DNA from: Achromobacter sp.
Lineage (GTDB): Bacteria > Pseudomonadota > Gammaproteobacteria > Burkholderiales > Burkholderiaceae_B
NCBI GenBank assembly: GCA_003454835.1
Contig: DMTA01000381.1
Coordinates: forward strand, 1 to 13,227
DNA: 13,227 nt
Direction of reading: 5' to 3'
Shown: in pieces, positions 1 to 9,475 of the stretch
Numbering within the stretch: the stretch's first letter is position 1
Layout: every line of letters begins with the position of its first letter
Made by a program: the position numbers and the translations under genes
Notes under the pieces: model-generated
Databases searched by the model: none
What the model saw: the letters and a program-made list of their open reading frames with translations, nothing else
What the model was told of the DNA's origin: nothing

Positions 1-30
1 TCGTAGCCCCGCGCGCCCCAGACCGCCGAC

Positions 31-233
31 GCGCCGGGCGTCTTAAGAACGCTCCTAGCAAATGCGCCGAACGTCCTAAGAACCCCGGCGACCAAACGCG
101 CCCATCGTCTCAAAAACCCCGCCGGACAAATTCGCCGAACGTCTCAAGAACCCAGCCGAGCAAACGCGCCAAACCTCACGAAAGACGCCCCGCAAGCCGC
201 ACCGCCAGTCCTTAAAAAACCAGACGATCAAGC
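31..233. repeat. Array of about six degenerate ~34-base tandem repeats
   Basis: By eye the region divides into consecutive units at about 31-63, 64-97, 98-131, 132-165, 166-198 and 199-233, each 33-35 bases long. Units open with GCGCC or a variant (TCGCC, GCACC), continue with a core close to GTCTCAAGAACCCCGCCGA, and end near CAAAC/CAAAT. Units 2 to 4 are most alike, while units 1, 5 and 6 are diverged. The array stops 2 bases before the nodT stop codon complement at 236, so it would form the 3' untranslated part of the efflux operon transcript. Positions 1-30 (CCCCGCGCGCCCCAGAC and flanks) may be a further, more decayed unit, so the array may run past the window edge. There are no unique spacers between units, so it is not a CRISPR. 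Function is unknown. Confidence 0.72.
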
Positions 234-235
234 AC

Positions 236-1669
236 TCACATTCGCAGCCCGTCACCCTCAACGGCCACCACATCATCCCCACCCAGCGCCTGATAAACCG
301 TCACCTGATTCACCAACCGGTTCAGCATGTTCTCATCGCTGGCCACCTCAGCCACCCGCCGCTTCTCCTGCGCATCCAGCCAATCCCGCAGCGGCACCGC
401 CCCCGCCCGATACCTGACTTCATACAGCCGCTCAGCCTCCCGAGCCGCCCGCAACGACAGATCCAGCTGCTCCGCACGAATCGACAACTGCGTCCGATTC
501 GACAGCGCATTCTCCACATCCGCCATCGCCTGATAAAGCGCCTGCCGGAACGTCACCACCCGCTCCTCAAAATCCGTCTTCGAAATCCGGATATTGAGCT
601 GCATCTGGTTCCATTGCAGAAATGGCAACGTCAACCCCGCCCCCAACGTCCCGATCGGATTCTTCAACACATCCGACAACGTCGGGCTAGAAGTGCCCAA
701 CGCCCCCGTCAACGTCACCGGCGGATAAAAGCTGGCCCGCGTCGCATCTACGGTAGCCAGCGACTCCCGCAACCGCAGTTCAGCCGCCCGCAGATCCGGC
801 CGCCGCCCCAGCAACTCCGCCGGCACCCCCGCCCGCGCCTCCGGCAACGCACTCGACGGCAACCGCATCGGATCCGCCGTAATACGATCCGGCGGACCAT
901 CGAACAGAATCGTCAACGCATTGATGTATTCCACCCGCTGCTGCACCAGCAACGCATGCGCCGCCTCCTGGCTAGCAACCGTCTGCTCGGCTTCGGCCAG
1001 CTCCAGCGCCGACGCCCCGCCCGCCGCATACTGCGCCCGCACCAGATCCTGCGTCCGGCGCGCGTAGGCAATGCTCTCCTCGCTGCTCGCAATCCGCTGG
1101 TTGATGAACGCCGTCTGCCAGTACAACGTCGCCGTCGTCCCCACCAGCGACAGCGCCGCGGCCTGGCGGTCCTGCTCCGTCGCCAGCGCCTCCCACTGCG
1201 CCGCATCCCGCTGGCGCGCCAGCTTGCCCCACAGATCCACCTGATAGCTCACCGTCAGCTCGGCCGAATTGGCCCGCGTGATCGCGCGATCCCCATACAG
1301 ATTGCGCACCCGAGACACGTTCGCGTCCCCGCCCAACTGCGGCATCAGCTGATCGTCCGCCAGCCCCGCCTGATACTGCGCCCGCCGCACGCGGATCGCC
1401 GCCGCCGCCAGATCGTTGTTGCGCGCCAGTGCCGTCTCCACCAGCCCGTTCAGCACCGGATCATCGAAATTGCGCCACCAGTCGCCACCGTCCGCCAACG
1501 ACGCCTGCGCGCCCGCATCAGCGCCCGCCCCCGCGTAAGTCCAGGATGCCGGCACACTCACCGCCGGCCGCTCGTAATCCGTACGCAGCAGACCGCACCC
1601 GCCCAGCGCCAGCAAGAGCGCCACGCCAAGCGGTTTGCACACAAGAGAAACTGCTTTCATCTTCCTCAT
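236..1669 (-). CDS. NodT-family outer-membrane efflux lipoprotein
   Basis: This is the outer-membrane channel of a three-part efflux pump. It forms a trimeric beta-barrel plus periplasmic alpha-barrel that receives substrate from the MacA adaptor. The protein is 477 aa, normal for the NodT/OprM family. It has a basic N-terminus, a hydrophobic stretch (about 14-22) and lipobox LGGC with the lipidated Cys at 25. The family pattern [13 protein letters not shown] follows at 64-76. Two OEP repeats follow, with paired motifs YQVDLWGKL (142-150) and [11 protein letters not shown] (347-357), and the hallmark [11 protein letters not shown] (290-300). It ends ALGGDD..., as NodT proteins do. The start at 1669 overlaps the macB stop as ATGA, giving translational coupling. 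A second ATG at 1660 (preceded by AGGAAG, too close to act well) is the alternative. The longer reading frame back to 1879 lies inside macB and is rejected. Its position after macAB matches OpmQ in PvdRT-OpmQ. The substrate is unknown. Confidence 0.93.
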   Translation of the reverse strand: MRKMKAVSLVCKPLGVALLLALGGCGLLRTDYERPAVSVPASWTYAGAGADAGAQASLADGGDWWRNFDDPVLNGLVETALARNNDLAAAAIRVRRAQYQAGLADDQLMPQLGGDANVSRVRNLYGDRAITRANSAELTVSYQVDLWGKLARQRDAAQWEALATEQDRQAAALSLVGTTATLYWQTAFINQRIASSEESIAYARRTQDLVRAQYAAGGASALELAEAEQTVASQEAAHALLVQQRVEYINALTILFDGPPDRITADPMRLPSSALPEARAGVPAELLGRRPDLRAAELRLRESLATVDATRASFYPPVTLTGALGTSSPTLSDVLKNPIGTLGAGLTLPFLQWNQMQLNIRISKTDFEERVVTFRQALYQAMADVENALSNRTQLSIRAEQLDLSLRAAREAERLYEVRYRAGAVPLRDWLDAQEKRRVAEVASDENMLNRLVNQVTVYQALGGDDVVAVEGDGLRM

Positions 1670-3624
1670 TCCCGGGCCAGCGCCTCGACGGGATCCAGAC
1701 GCGCCGCATTGCGCGCCGGCAGATAGCCAAAAATCACACCGATCAGCGTCGAGCACGTGAATGCCGCCACCATCGATGCCGTGGAATAGATCATCTGGAA
1801 CGAGCCGCCCGTCGCCTTGCTGACCAGCACGCCCAAGCCCAGCGACAACAGGATGCCCACCGCCCCGCCGATCAGGCACACCAGCACCGCCTCGATCAGG
1901 AACTGCTGCATGATGTCACTGCGCCGCGCGCCCACCGCCATCCGCACCCCGATCTCGCGCGTGCGCTCGGTCACCGACACCAGCATGATGTTCATCACGC
2001 CGATGCCGCCCACCATCAGCGAAATCAGCGCGATCAGCGACACCAGCAGCGTCATCGTCGCCGTCGTGCGCTCGATCGTCTTGCGCACCGCATCCGTGTT
2101 GAACACGAAAAAGTCCTTCACCACGTGCCGGCGCGTCAGCACCCGCACGATCGCCTGTTCGGCGGCGGCCGGCGGCGTCGCGTCGTTCACGCGCACCGTG
2201 ATGCTTTTCAGGTGCTGCTGCCCCAGCACCCGTGACAGCGCCGTCGTATAGGGAATCCACACGTTCAGCGAGTCGTTGCTGCCGAACACCGTGTCCTTCT
2301 TCTGCGTCACCCCGATCACGCGCGCCGGCATCGATCCCAGGAAGATCACCTGCCCGATGGGCTCCGTATGCGACCCGAACAGCGCACGCCGCGTGCCCTC
2401 GTCGATCACCACTTCCTGCGCGCGGCGCGCCACGCTGGTCTCGTCAAAGAACTTGCCCTCGGCCAGCTTGATCGCGCGCACCCGGAAATATTGATCGCCC
2501 ACGCCCTGGATCGATCCATTCACCGACACGTTGCGGTAACGCAGCGTATTGCTCGTGCCCACTTCCGGCGTCACGCTGTCCACATAGGACTCGCGCGCCA
2601 GCGCCTCCGCGTCGGCCGCCACCAGCGTGCGGATGTTCACCGCCTTCTCGTCGCCGAAATCCTTGCCCGGGAAGACCTCCACCGTGTTCGTGCCGATCGC
2701 GCTGATGTCTTCCAGGATCTTGCGCCGGGAACCTTCGCCCAGCGCCACCACCGACACCACCGCCGCAATGCCGATGATGATGCCCAGCATCGTCAGCGAC
2801 GTGCGCAGCCGGTGCGCGTTCATCGCCAGCAACGCCATCCGCAGCGCCTCGCCGCAGCGGTCCAGATACGCCTGCCAGGCCGGCCGCTGGGCCATCGCCG
2901 GCGCCTCGTCCAGCGACGTCTGATGGCGCGGCGCGTCCGGATTGCGCTTGTCCGCGACGATCTCGCCGTCGCTGATCTCGATGATGCGCTGTGCGTGGCG
3001 CGCCACGTTCATATCGTGCGTGACGATGATGATCGTGTGTCCCGCCGCGTTCAGCTCTTCCAGGATGCGCAGCACCTCCTGGCCCGTATGCGTGTCCAGC
3101 GCGCCCGTGGGCTCGTCGGCCAGGATGATGTCGCCGCCGTTCATCAGCGCCCGCGCGATACTCACGCGCTGCTGCTGACCGCCGGAAAGCTGGCCCGGCC
3201 GGTGTTCTGAACGATCCCCCAGGCCCAGCCGCGCCAGCAAGGCCGAGGCCCGCTCCAGCCGCGCCTCGCGGCGCTTTCCCGCGTAGACGGCCGGAACCTC
3301 CACGTTGCCCTGTGCGCTCAGGTCCGCCAGCAGGTGATAGCGCTGGAAGATGAACCCGAAGTGCTCCCGGCGCAGCTCTGCCAGCTCGTCCGGATCCAGT
3401 TCGCCCGTGCTGCGGCCGTCGACCTTGTAGTCGCCGCGCGTGGGCCGGTCCAGGCAGCCCAGGATGTTCATGAGCGTCGACTTGCCCGAGCCGGATGCTC
3501 CCACGATGGCGACCATCTCGCCCGCCTCGATCGTGAGGTTGACGTCTTTCAGGACCGCAATCGTCTGGTCGCCCGCCGGAAACTCGCGGCGCACGCCCGA
3601 CAGGGAAATGAGCGGACCGCTCAT
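1666..3624 (-). CDS. macB: MacB-type ABC transporter ATPase/permease
   Basis: This inner-membrane ABC protein powers tripartite efflux by mechanotransmission. The ATPase and permease are fused in one 652-aa chain (E. coli MacB is 648). The ATPase domain (about 5-225) has Walker A GASGSGKS (42-49), Q-loop Q94, signature LSGGQ (146-150), Walker B IILADE (166-171) and switch H203, so it looks catalytically intact. The first membrane helix is about 277-295 ([19 protein letters not shown]). A periplasmic MacB_PCD domain of about 225 residues follows. Three C-terminal helices lie near 524-546, 577-601 and 617-633, the first running into [20 protein letters not shown], a FtsX/MacB hallmark. The start ATG at 3624 has GGGAG six bases upstream and lies 1 base after the macA stop. 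The frame extends upstream to 3717 but that part overlaps macA. It acts as a dimer with MacA and the NodT channel encoded beside it. Macrolides, peptides and siderophores are known family substrates; none can be read from this sequence. Confidence 0.96.
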   Translation of the reverse strand: MSGPLISLSGVRREFPAGDQTIAVLKDVNLTIEAGEMVAIVGASGSGKSTLMNILGCLDRPTRGDYKVDGRSTGELDPDELAELRREHFGFIFQRYHLLADLSAQGNVEVPAVYAGKRREARLERASALLARLGLGDRSEHRPGQLSGGQQQRVSIARALMNGGDIILADEPTGALDTHTGQEVLRILEELNAAGHTIIIVTHDMNVARHAQRIIEISDGEIVADKRNPDAPRHQTSLDEAPAMAQRPAWQAYLDRCGEALRMALLAMNAHRLRTSLTMLGIIIGIAAVVSVVALGEGSRRKILEDISAIGTNTVEVFPGKDFGDEKAVNIRTLVAADAEALARESYVDSVTPEVGTSNTLRYRNVSVNGSIQGVGDQYFRVRAIKLAEGKFFDETSVARRAQEVVIDEGTRRALFGSHTEPIGQVIFLGSMPARVIGVTQKKDTVFGSNDSLNVWIPYTTALSRVLGQQHLKSITVRVNDATPPAAAEQAIVRVLTRRHVVKDFFVFNTDAVRKTIERTTATMTLLVSLIALISLMVGGIGVMNIMLVSVTERTREIGVRMAVGARRSDIMQQFLIEAVLVCLIGGAVGILLSLGLGVLVSKATGGSFQMIYSTASMVAAFTCSTLIGVIFGYLPARNAARLDPVEALARE

Positions 3625-3625
3625 G

Positions 3626-4810
3626 TCAGGCTCCCGGCTTGGCGGCAGCCGGCGACGAGTCCGCCGACACGACGCGTTCGCCCACCTCCAGGCCTTCCAG
3701 CACCTGCGCCTGCACATTGTTGTTCATGCCGATGCGGACCTGGCGCGTCTCGGTCTTGTTGCCGTCCAGCACCACGCGCACCTCGTATCGGCCATCCTTG
3801 CCGCGCTTGCCGAGCGCCGACGCGGGCACCACCACCGCATCCTTGGCCTCGCCCAGCACAATGAACACCTGCGCCGTCATCGAGATGCGCAGCTTCTCGT
3901 CGGGGTTGGGCACGTCGAACAGCCCGTTGTAATAGACCGCGGCGCTGGTGGACGTACTGGTCGAGGACGTCAGCGACGACGCCGCGTCATCCTTCTGGAT
4001 GGAATCCGGGGCCGGTTCCACCGCGCGCAAGGTGGCGCGGTAGCGCTCGTCCGGTTCGCCCAGGATGGTGAAGTAGACCGGCAGCCCGGGCTTGACCCGC
4101 GTCACGTCGGCCTCGGAGATCTGCGCCTTGATCGTCATGGTGTCCACCTGCGCCACCTTGATGATGGTGGGCGCGCTCTGGATGGAGTTGACCGTCTGGC
4201 CTTCCTTGGTCACCACCGCCACCACCATGCCGTCGATCGGCGAGACGATGCGCGTGTAACCCAGGTTGACCCGGGCCGTGTCCACCTGGATCTCGGCCTG
4301 CGCGATCTGCGCGTCCAGCGACGCGATCTCGGCGCGGGTCACGGCCAGCGTGGCCTCGGCGGTTTCATAGGCCTCGCGCGAGCTGGCGTCGGCCGCCAGC
4401 ATCATGCGCTGGCGCTTGAACGCCAGTTCAGCCTGCTTCAGCGTGGCGACCTTGGCCGCCCGCTCGGCGCGCCGCGTCTGCAGCGCCGCTTCGGCGTTGC
4501 GCAGCTCGTTCTGCTGGGTCAGGTCATCGATCTCGGCAACCAGTTGTCCTTTCTTGACTCGATCGCCCAGTTCCACCTTCAGGGACTTGAGCTGGCCCGT
4601 GGCCTGCGCGCCGACGCTGACGCGTTCGATGGCATCGATGGTGCCGCTGGCCAGGACGCTGTCTTCCAGGTTTGCACGGGACACCTCGGCCACGGCGAAA
4701 GTGGGCGGCGGCGGCGCCGAGAAGAACGCGGCGCGCGCACCGAAGACAAGAAGCAGGAGGATGACGGCTATCAGGACGTAGCGCTTGAACTTGCTGCGGG
4801 ACTTTTTCAT
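3626..4810 (-). CDS. macA: MacA-type periplasmic adaptor (membrane fusion protein)
   Basis: This HlyD-family adaptor bridges MacB and the outer-membrane channel and stimulates MacB ATPase activity. It is 394 aa, against about 371 for E. coli MacA and 391 for PvdR. An N-terminal anchor (about 10-25, [15 protein letters not shown]) is followed by proline-rich PPPP (33-36). The biotinyl/lipoyl half-motif lies at 66-96 ([20 protein letters not shown]). A heptad-rich coiled-coil hairpin spans about 98-180. The second lipoyl half is IVSPIDGMV (188-196), and the MacA-typical segment [11 protein letters not shown]...[12 protein letters not shown] is at 204-242. Barrel and membrane-proximal domains follow ([16 protein letters not shown], 300-315). 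A Ser/Thr-rich stretch (277-290) interrupts the barrel region. The start at 4810 puts the basic [10 protein letters not shown] directly before the anchor. A frame extension to 4942 adds 44 residues with no membrane or signal character and is rejected. It is the first gene of the operon. I found no convincing promoter for it. Confidence 0.95.
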   Translation of the reverse strand: MKKSRSKFKRYVLIAVILLLLVFGARAAFFSAPPPPTFAVAEVSRANLEDSVLASGTIDAIERVSVGAQATGQLKSLKVELGDRVKKGQLVAEIDDLTQQNELRNAEAALQTRRAERAAKVATLKQAELAFKRQRMMLAADASSREAYETAEATLAVTRAEIASLDAQIAQAEIQVDTARVNLGYTRIVSPIDGMVVAVVTKEGQTVNSIQSAPTIIKVAQVDTMTIKAQISEADVTRVKPGLPVYFTILGEPDERYRATLRAVEPAPDSIQKDDAASSLTSSTSTSTSAAVYYNGLFDVPNPDEKLRISMTAQVFIVLGEAKDAVVVPASALGKRGKDGRYEVRVVLDGNKTETRQVRIGMNNNVQAQVLEGLEVGERVVSADSSPAAAKPGA

Positions 4811-5038
4811 TGAACCTGGACGATGGGGACGGCAAGGCGCCACGAGCGGCGCCGGTAATGCTGCAAACCAGCGGTGAAAACCGTAGACGGATTGCACCAC
4901 ACGGTGGGTTCCGTTGCGTGAACGATACAACGATCCCCTCACTGCTTCGGAACCGTTTTACCGCGCCTGCCGCGAACGTGCCGTCATCTTGCCGAATAAG
5001 CGCACGACTTGTCCGGTAGAGACCGTTAACTTCGCAGT

Positions 5039-5050
5039 GTGACTAGTCAC
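5039..5050. promoter_or_regulatory. Perfect 12-base palindrome, candidate operator
   Basis: GTGACTAGTCAC is exactly self-complementary and sits in the divergent gap between macA and the MFS gene. It lies 229 bases from the macA start and 74 bases before the MFS start, 30 bases upstream of a candidate -35 box. Perfect palindromes of this size in divergent gaps are often sites for TetR- or MarR-type repressors, but no such gene lies in the window. The spacing differs from the CRP consensus (TGTGA-N6-TCACA): here the half-sites TGTGA and TCACT are only 4 bases apart. The palindrome is seen directly; its role is inference. Confidence 0.45.
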
Positions 5051-5079
5051 TGTCCGCTGCAGCGCAAAAACGCATCGCC

Positions 5080-5108
5080 TCGACATAGCCGGATGTTACG
5101 AACAGAAT
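5080..5108 (+). promoter_or_regulatory. Candidate sigma-70 promoter for the MFS-chaC unit
   Basis: TCGACA (5080-5085, five of six to TTGACA) and CAGAAT (5103-5108, four of six to TATAAT) are separated by 17 bases. Transcription would begin near 5115, only about 9 bases before the GTG at 5124. That would give a nearly leaderless message and would fit the lack of a Shine-Dalgarno sequence there. The rest of the divergent gap (4811-5123) shows no ORF or RNA gene I can support, and no clear promoter for macA. Confidence 0.33.
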
Positions 5109-5123
5109 GAATGCAGTTAAGCC

Positions 5124-6332
5124 GTGTCTACCTCCAACAGATCCCCCTCCTCGCCATCCAGTTCCCCGGAATTTTCCGGGGCGGTGCTTTTGTGCCTGCT
5201 GGCAATGATGAATCATGTGGCGCTGACCGGGGGACGGATCACCGTTTCCCTGACGGCGCTGCAGATGGGGCTGTCCACATTCACGGTGGGTACGCTGGTT
5301 GCGGTGTTTGCCGTGCTGCCGATGCTGTTTTCAGTGCGCGCGGGACGCTGGGTGGACCGGGTCGGCATCGTCCGTCCGCTGGTTATCGGCACCACTTTGG
5401 TGGCTTTCGGCACGCTACTTCCTTCTATTTCGCAAACCCAGTCCGCCCTGCTCGTTGCGTCCTGCTGCATCGGCATCGGCTTCATGCTGCACCAGGTTGC
5501 CACGCAGGATCTGCTGGGACACGCCGAGCCCGAGAAGCGACTGCGCAATTTCTCGTTCATGTCGTTGGCCCTGGCAGGGTCGGGATTTTCCGGTCCTTTG
5601 ATCGCCGGTCTGGCCATCGACCATCTGGGCACGCGCACGGCCTTCGGCCTCCTCGCCGTCGGGCCCCTGCTCTCGGGAATCGGCCTGTATGCGCTGCGGC
5701 ATCAATTGAAAGCCGTCGACGCCGCCATCACCGGCGTGCGTGAGGCCCAGCGCCGCCGGGTGACCGAATTGCTGGCCGTGCCCGCCCTGCGTCGTGTCCT
5801 GATGGTGAACACCATTCTGTCCGGCGCATGGGATACCCATCTGTTCGTCGTGCCGATCTTTGGCGTGGCGATCGGTCTGTCCGCCACCACCATCGGCGTC
5901 ATTCTTGCGTCCTTCGCGGCGGCAACTTTCGTCATTAGGCTGGCTTTGCCGCTTATCCAGCGCAGGGTGCGGTCATGGACCCTGGTTCGCGTGGCCATGG
6001 CCACGGCGGCCATCGATTTTGTGCTTTACCCGCTGTTCACCGACGTTACCGTCCTGATCGTGCTGTCTTTCATCCTAGGACTGGCGCTGGGTTGCTGCCA
6101 GCCCAGCATGCTGTCCCTGTTGCACCAGTACTCGCCCCCTGGCCGCGCCGCCGAGGCCGTCGGACTGCGCATGGCGCTGATCAACGGGTCGCAGGTGTCC
6201 CTGCCGTTGACCTTCGGCGCGCTGGGTGCGGTAATTGGCGTTGCCCCGCTTTTCTGGGCCTATTCAGTGGCGCTGATGGCCGGGGGATGGGCCAATCGAA
6301 ATCCCCCGCACGAGTCTGAACGGAAAACGTAG
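5124..6332 (+). CDS. MFS transporter, substrate unknown
   Basis: This is an inner-membrane secondary transporter of the major facilitator superfamily. It has 402 aa and about twelve hydrophobic helices between residues 19 and 390, the usual size. The loop between helices 2 and 3 carries GRWVDRVG (74-81), matching the MFS signature G-x-x-x-D-R-x-G. A long basic loop near 190-215 (TGVREAQRRRVTE) divides the two six-helix halves. The N-terminus is a Ser/Pro-rich tail (2-18). The start is the GTG at 5124: an in-frame TAA lies at 5118-5120, so no earlier start exists, and no Shine-Dalgarno is visible. Later in-frame starts (GTG 5184, ATG 5205) would remove the tail and part of helix 1. The stop lies 2 bases before the chaC start, so the two genes almost certainly share a transcript. 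The substrate cannot be read from the sequence; a drug- or metabolite-exporter role is only the commonest guess for this type. Confidence 0.9.
   Translation: MSTSNRSPSSPSSSPEFSGAVLLCLLAMMNHVALTGGRITVSLTALQMGLSTFTVGTLVAVFAVLPMLFSVRAGRWVDRVGIVRPLVIGTTLVAFGTLLPSISQTQSALLVASCCIGIGFMLHQVATQDLLGHAEPEKRLRNFSFMSLALAGSGFSGPLIAGLAIDHLGTRTAFGLLAVGPLLSGIGLYALRHQLKAVDAAITGVREAQRRRVTELLAVPALRRVLMVNTILSGAWDTHLFVVPIFGVAIGLSATTIGVILASFAAATFVIRLALPLIQRRVRSWTLVRVAMATAAIDFVLYPLFTDVTVLIVLSFILGLALGCCQPSMLSLLHQYSPPGRAAEAVGLRMALINGSQVSLPLTFGALGAVIGVAPLFWAYSVALMAGGWANRNPPHESERKT
5164..5181 (+). other. Strong inverted repeat inside the start of the MFS gene
   Basis: CCCCGGAA (5164-5171) and TTCCGGGG (5174-5181) are exact reverse complements separated by TT. 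In RNA they would form a stable hairpin (7 pairs with a 4-base loop) at codons 14-20 of the MFS frame, followed 7 bases later by a short T run (CTTTTG). It lies about 40 bases after the GTG start. It could slow translation or act as an attenuator, or it could be a protein-binding site if translation starts downstream. The pairing is seen; the role is unknown. Confidence 0.45.
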
Positions 6333-6334
6333 TT

Positions 6335-6991
6335 GTGAACAAGCAGTCCTCCTCCTCCGACCTCTCTGGCGCGTCCTTGCCCTTCCGGCTCTGGACGGCG
6401 GAAGAACGACAAGCGTCGCTCGACGACGCGCTCAAACACTGGCAGGCCGGGGAAGACGTGTGGGTATTCGGGTACGGATCCCTCATATGGCGGCCGGATT
6501 TCGACTTTCAGGAACGGCGATTGGCCACCCTGCGCGGCCACCATCGGGCGCTGTGCCTGTGGTCGCGGGTGAACCGGGGTACGCCCGAATGCCCGGGCCT
6601 GGTGTTCGGACTGGACCGCGGCGGCTCCTGCCGGGGCGTGGTCTACCGCCTGGCCGGCGACCAGGTCCCCAATTACTTTCCCGCCCTGTGGGAACGTGAG
6701 ATGTCCACAGGCGCCTACCTGCCCCGCTGGATCAACTGCGCGACGGACGAAGGGGTCGTCCGCGCGCTGGTCTTCATCATGAATCGCAGCAATCCGGCCT
6801 ATATCCGCGCCCTGCCCGAGCCGGAACTGCTGGAGATCGTGCGCCGCGCGGCGGGACGCTACGGCCCGTGCACGGACTATGTGGTGCAGACCGCACAGGC
6901 CTTGCGCTCGGCCGGCATCCACGACGCCCGGCTCGACGCGATCGCCCGCCGGCTGGAACTGGACGGCCACCCGCTGCCCGAGGGTCCCTGA
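6335..6991 (+). CDS. chaC: ChaC-family gamma-glutamylcyclotransferase
   Basis: This is a predicted glutathione-specific gamma-glutamylcyclotransferase. It splits glutathione into 5-oxoproline and Cys-Gly in the cytoplasm. The protein is 218 aa, close to the usual ChaC length (~230). The substrate-loop signature VFGYGSLIWRP lies at 44-54. The conserved WEREM motif (119-123) supplies the likely catalytic glutamate, E122. The ChaC patterns LCLWSRVNRGTPECPGLVFGLD (73-94) and RALVFIMNR also fit. The name chaC comes from an early link to calcium/cation transport in E. coli; the enzymatic role is the better supported one. The GTG start at 6335 follows the MFS stop by 2 bases and no good Shine-Dalgarno is seen, so translation is probably coupled. 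Residues 4-14 are Ser-rich and look like a disordered tail. The stable pairing with a transporter suggests import or export of a thiol, peptide or 5-oxoproline, which is inference. Confidence 0.92.
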   Translation: MNKQSSSSDLSGASLPFRLWTAEERQASLDDALKHWQAGEDVWVFGYGSLIWRPDFDFQERRLATLRGHHRALCLWSRVNRGTPECPGLVFGLDRGGSCRGVVYRLAGDQVPNYFPALWEREMSTGAYLPRWINCATDEGVVRALVFIMNRSNPAYIRALPEPELLEIVRRAAGRYGPCTDYVVQTAQALRSAGIHDARLDAIARRLELDGHPLPEGP

Positions 6992-7068
6992 CGCGGGACG
7001 GGCCGACAGGCGCGGCGAACTTGTCCGGGGCCTGCGCGGGGTCAATGAGGGGCCGGTCTTCCAGGCGG

Positions 7069-7074
7069 TATAAA
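7069..7074 (+). promoter_or_regulatory. Candidate -10 box for pdxH
   Basis: TATAAA matches the -10 consensus at five of six positions and stands out in the GC-rich chaC-pdxH gap (6992-7106). No good -35 lies 16-18 bases upstream. Transcription would start near 7081, leaving a leader of about 26 bases. Confidence 0.35.
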
Positions 7075-7106
7075 CTCCCTGTTATCAACGCTGAACCCCT
7101 AAGACC

Positions 7107-7736
7107 ATGTCCGTCTCTGATCTGCGTCAAAGCTACGAAAAGAATGTGCTCCTGGAAGACCAGGCCGCCCGCTCCCCGTTCGAGCAATTCACCCGATGGT
7201 TCGACGAGGCCCTCGCGGCCAAAGTGCCGGAACCCAACGCCATGACCCTGGCGACGGTGGATGCCAGCGGCCAGCCCAGCGCCCGCATCGTCCTCATCAA
7301 GGGCTTTGACGAACAGGGCTTCACGTTCTTCACCAATTACGAATCGCGCAAGGGCCTGGACCTGCTGGCCGAACCGCGCGCCAGCCTGTTGTTTTTCTGG
7401 CAGCCGCTGGAACGCCAGGTCCGCATCGAGGGCGTGGTGGAAAAGGTGGCCGCCGAAGAGTCGGACGCCTACTATCACAGCCGCCCGGCCGGATCGCGCA
7501 TCGGCGCCTGGGCCTCGCGCCAGAGTCAGCCGATCACCCGCGAAGAGCTGGAAGCCCGTGAAAAGGAATTCCGCGAACGTTTCGGTGAACAGCCGCCGCG
7601 TCCGCCGCATTGGGGCGGCTACCGCCTGAAGCCCACCGCCTTTGAATTCTGGCAGGGCCGGCCGTCCCGCCTGCACGACCGCCTGCGCTATGTCGCGGAC
7701 GGCACGGGCTGGAAGATCGAACGCCTGTCTCCCTGA
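7107..7736 (+). CDS. pdxH: Pyridoxamine/pyridoxine 5'-phosphate oxidase
   Basis: PdxH is the FMN-dependent cytoplasmic oxidase that makes pyridoxal 5'-phosphate from pyridoxine or pyridoxamine 5'-phosphate, both in synthesis and in salvage. The protein is 209 aa, close to E. coli PdxH (218). The N-terminal [10 protein letters not shown] (6-15) matches the substrate-lid motif with conserved Arg and Tyr. FMN-binding segments are [19 protein letters not shown] (59-77) and SRKG (80-83). [17 protein letters not shown] (98-114) is the dimer core. The C-terminal signature HWGGYRLKP...[12 protein letters not shown] (168-192) includes the active-site R188 and H190. The ATG at 7107 gives the family N-terminus; the upstream Shine-Dalgarno is weak. 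It is followed by a 68-base gap with a hairpin and then the flavin reductase gene. Confidence 0.97.
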   Translation: MSVSDLRQSYEKNVLLEDQAARSPFEQFTRWFDEALAAKVPEPNAMTLATVDASGQPSARIVLIKGFDEQGFTFFTNYESRKGLDLLAEPRASLLFFWQPLERQVRIEGVVEKVAAEESDAYYHSRPAGSRIGAWASRQSQPITREELEAREKEFRERFGEQPPRPPHWGGYRLKPTAFEFWQGRPSRLHDRLRYVADGTGWKIERLSP

Positions 7737-7739
7737 TAC

Positions 7740-7762
7740 GGGCGCCCCGACGCGGGGCGTCC
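7740..7762 (+). terminator. GC-rich hairpin after pdxH (weak terminator or processing site)
   Basis: GGGCGCCCCG (7740-7749) and CGGGGCGTCC (7753-7762) can pair over ten positions (one G-U) around the loop ACG, 3 bases after the pdxH stop. No T run follows, so classical intrinsic termination is doubtful. It may be an RNA-stability or partial-attenuation element between pdxH and the flavin reductase gene. It lies in the 68-base gap 7737-7804. Confidence 0.4.
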
Positions 7763-7804
7763 CCACGCCGGGCGCCTCCCGCGCCCGACCGAACCGTCTA
7801 CTGC

Positions 7805-9435
<1,631 letters not shown>

Positions 9436-9475
9436 TCTCCGCCCGCTCCCTCTTTCTTATTCAGCCATTTCCGCC

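Noticed and set aside
31..233. CRISPR array
   Set aside because: The repeated units are adjacent and degenerate, with no constant repeat separated by unique spacers, and no cas gene is near.
76..282. Short minus-strand frame across the repeat array and nodT end
   Set aside because: It overlaps the nodT stop region in another frame, and the repeat period is not a clean multiple of three, so it does not look like a repeat protein.
614..1726. Plus-strand open frame of 370 codons opposite nodT
   Set aside because: It is composed largely of Arg, Gln, Pro and His, typical of an antisense shadow of a GC-rich gene; nodT on the other strand has full family motifs.
3440..4813. Plus-strand open frame of 457 codons opposite macA/macB
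   Set aside because: It is Arg/His/Leu-rich, has no recognisable motif, spans two well-supported genes on the other strand and is explained by the high G+C at third codon positions.
4811..4942. N-terminal extension of MacA by 44 residues
   Set aside because: The extension has no signal or membrane character. Starting at 4810 places the basic residues directly before the anchor, as in MacA proteins.
5038..5052. CRP site
   Set aside because: TGTGA and TCACT are separated by 4 bases rather than the 6 needed for CRP.
5111..5743. Open frame of 210 codons starting with ATG ahead of the MFS gene
   Set aside because: It is a different frame from the MFS protein, has no motif or helices, and covers the same bases as the clear transporter.
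6984..6999. Terminator after chaC from GTCCC and GGGAC
   Set aside because: It has only a five-pair stem overlapping the stop codon and no T run; too weak to call.
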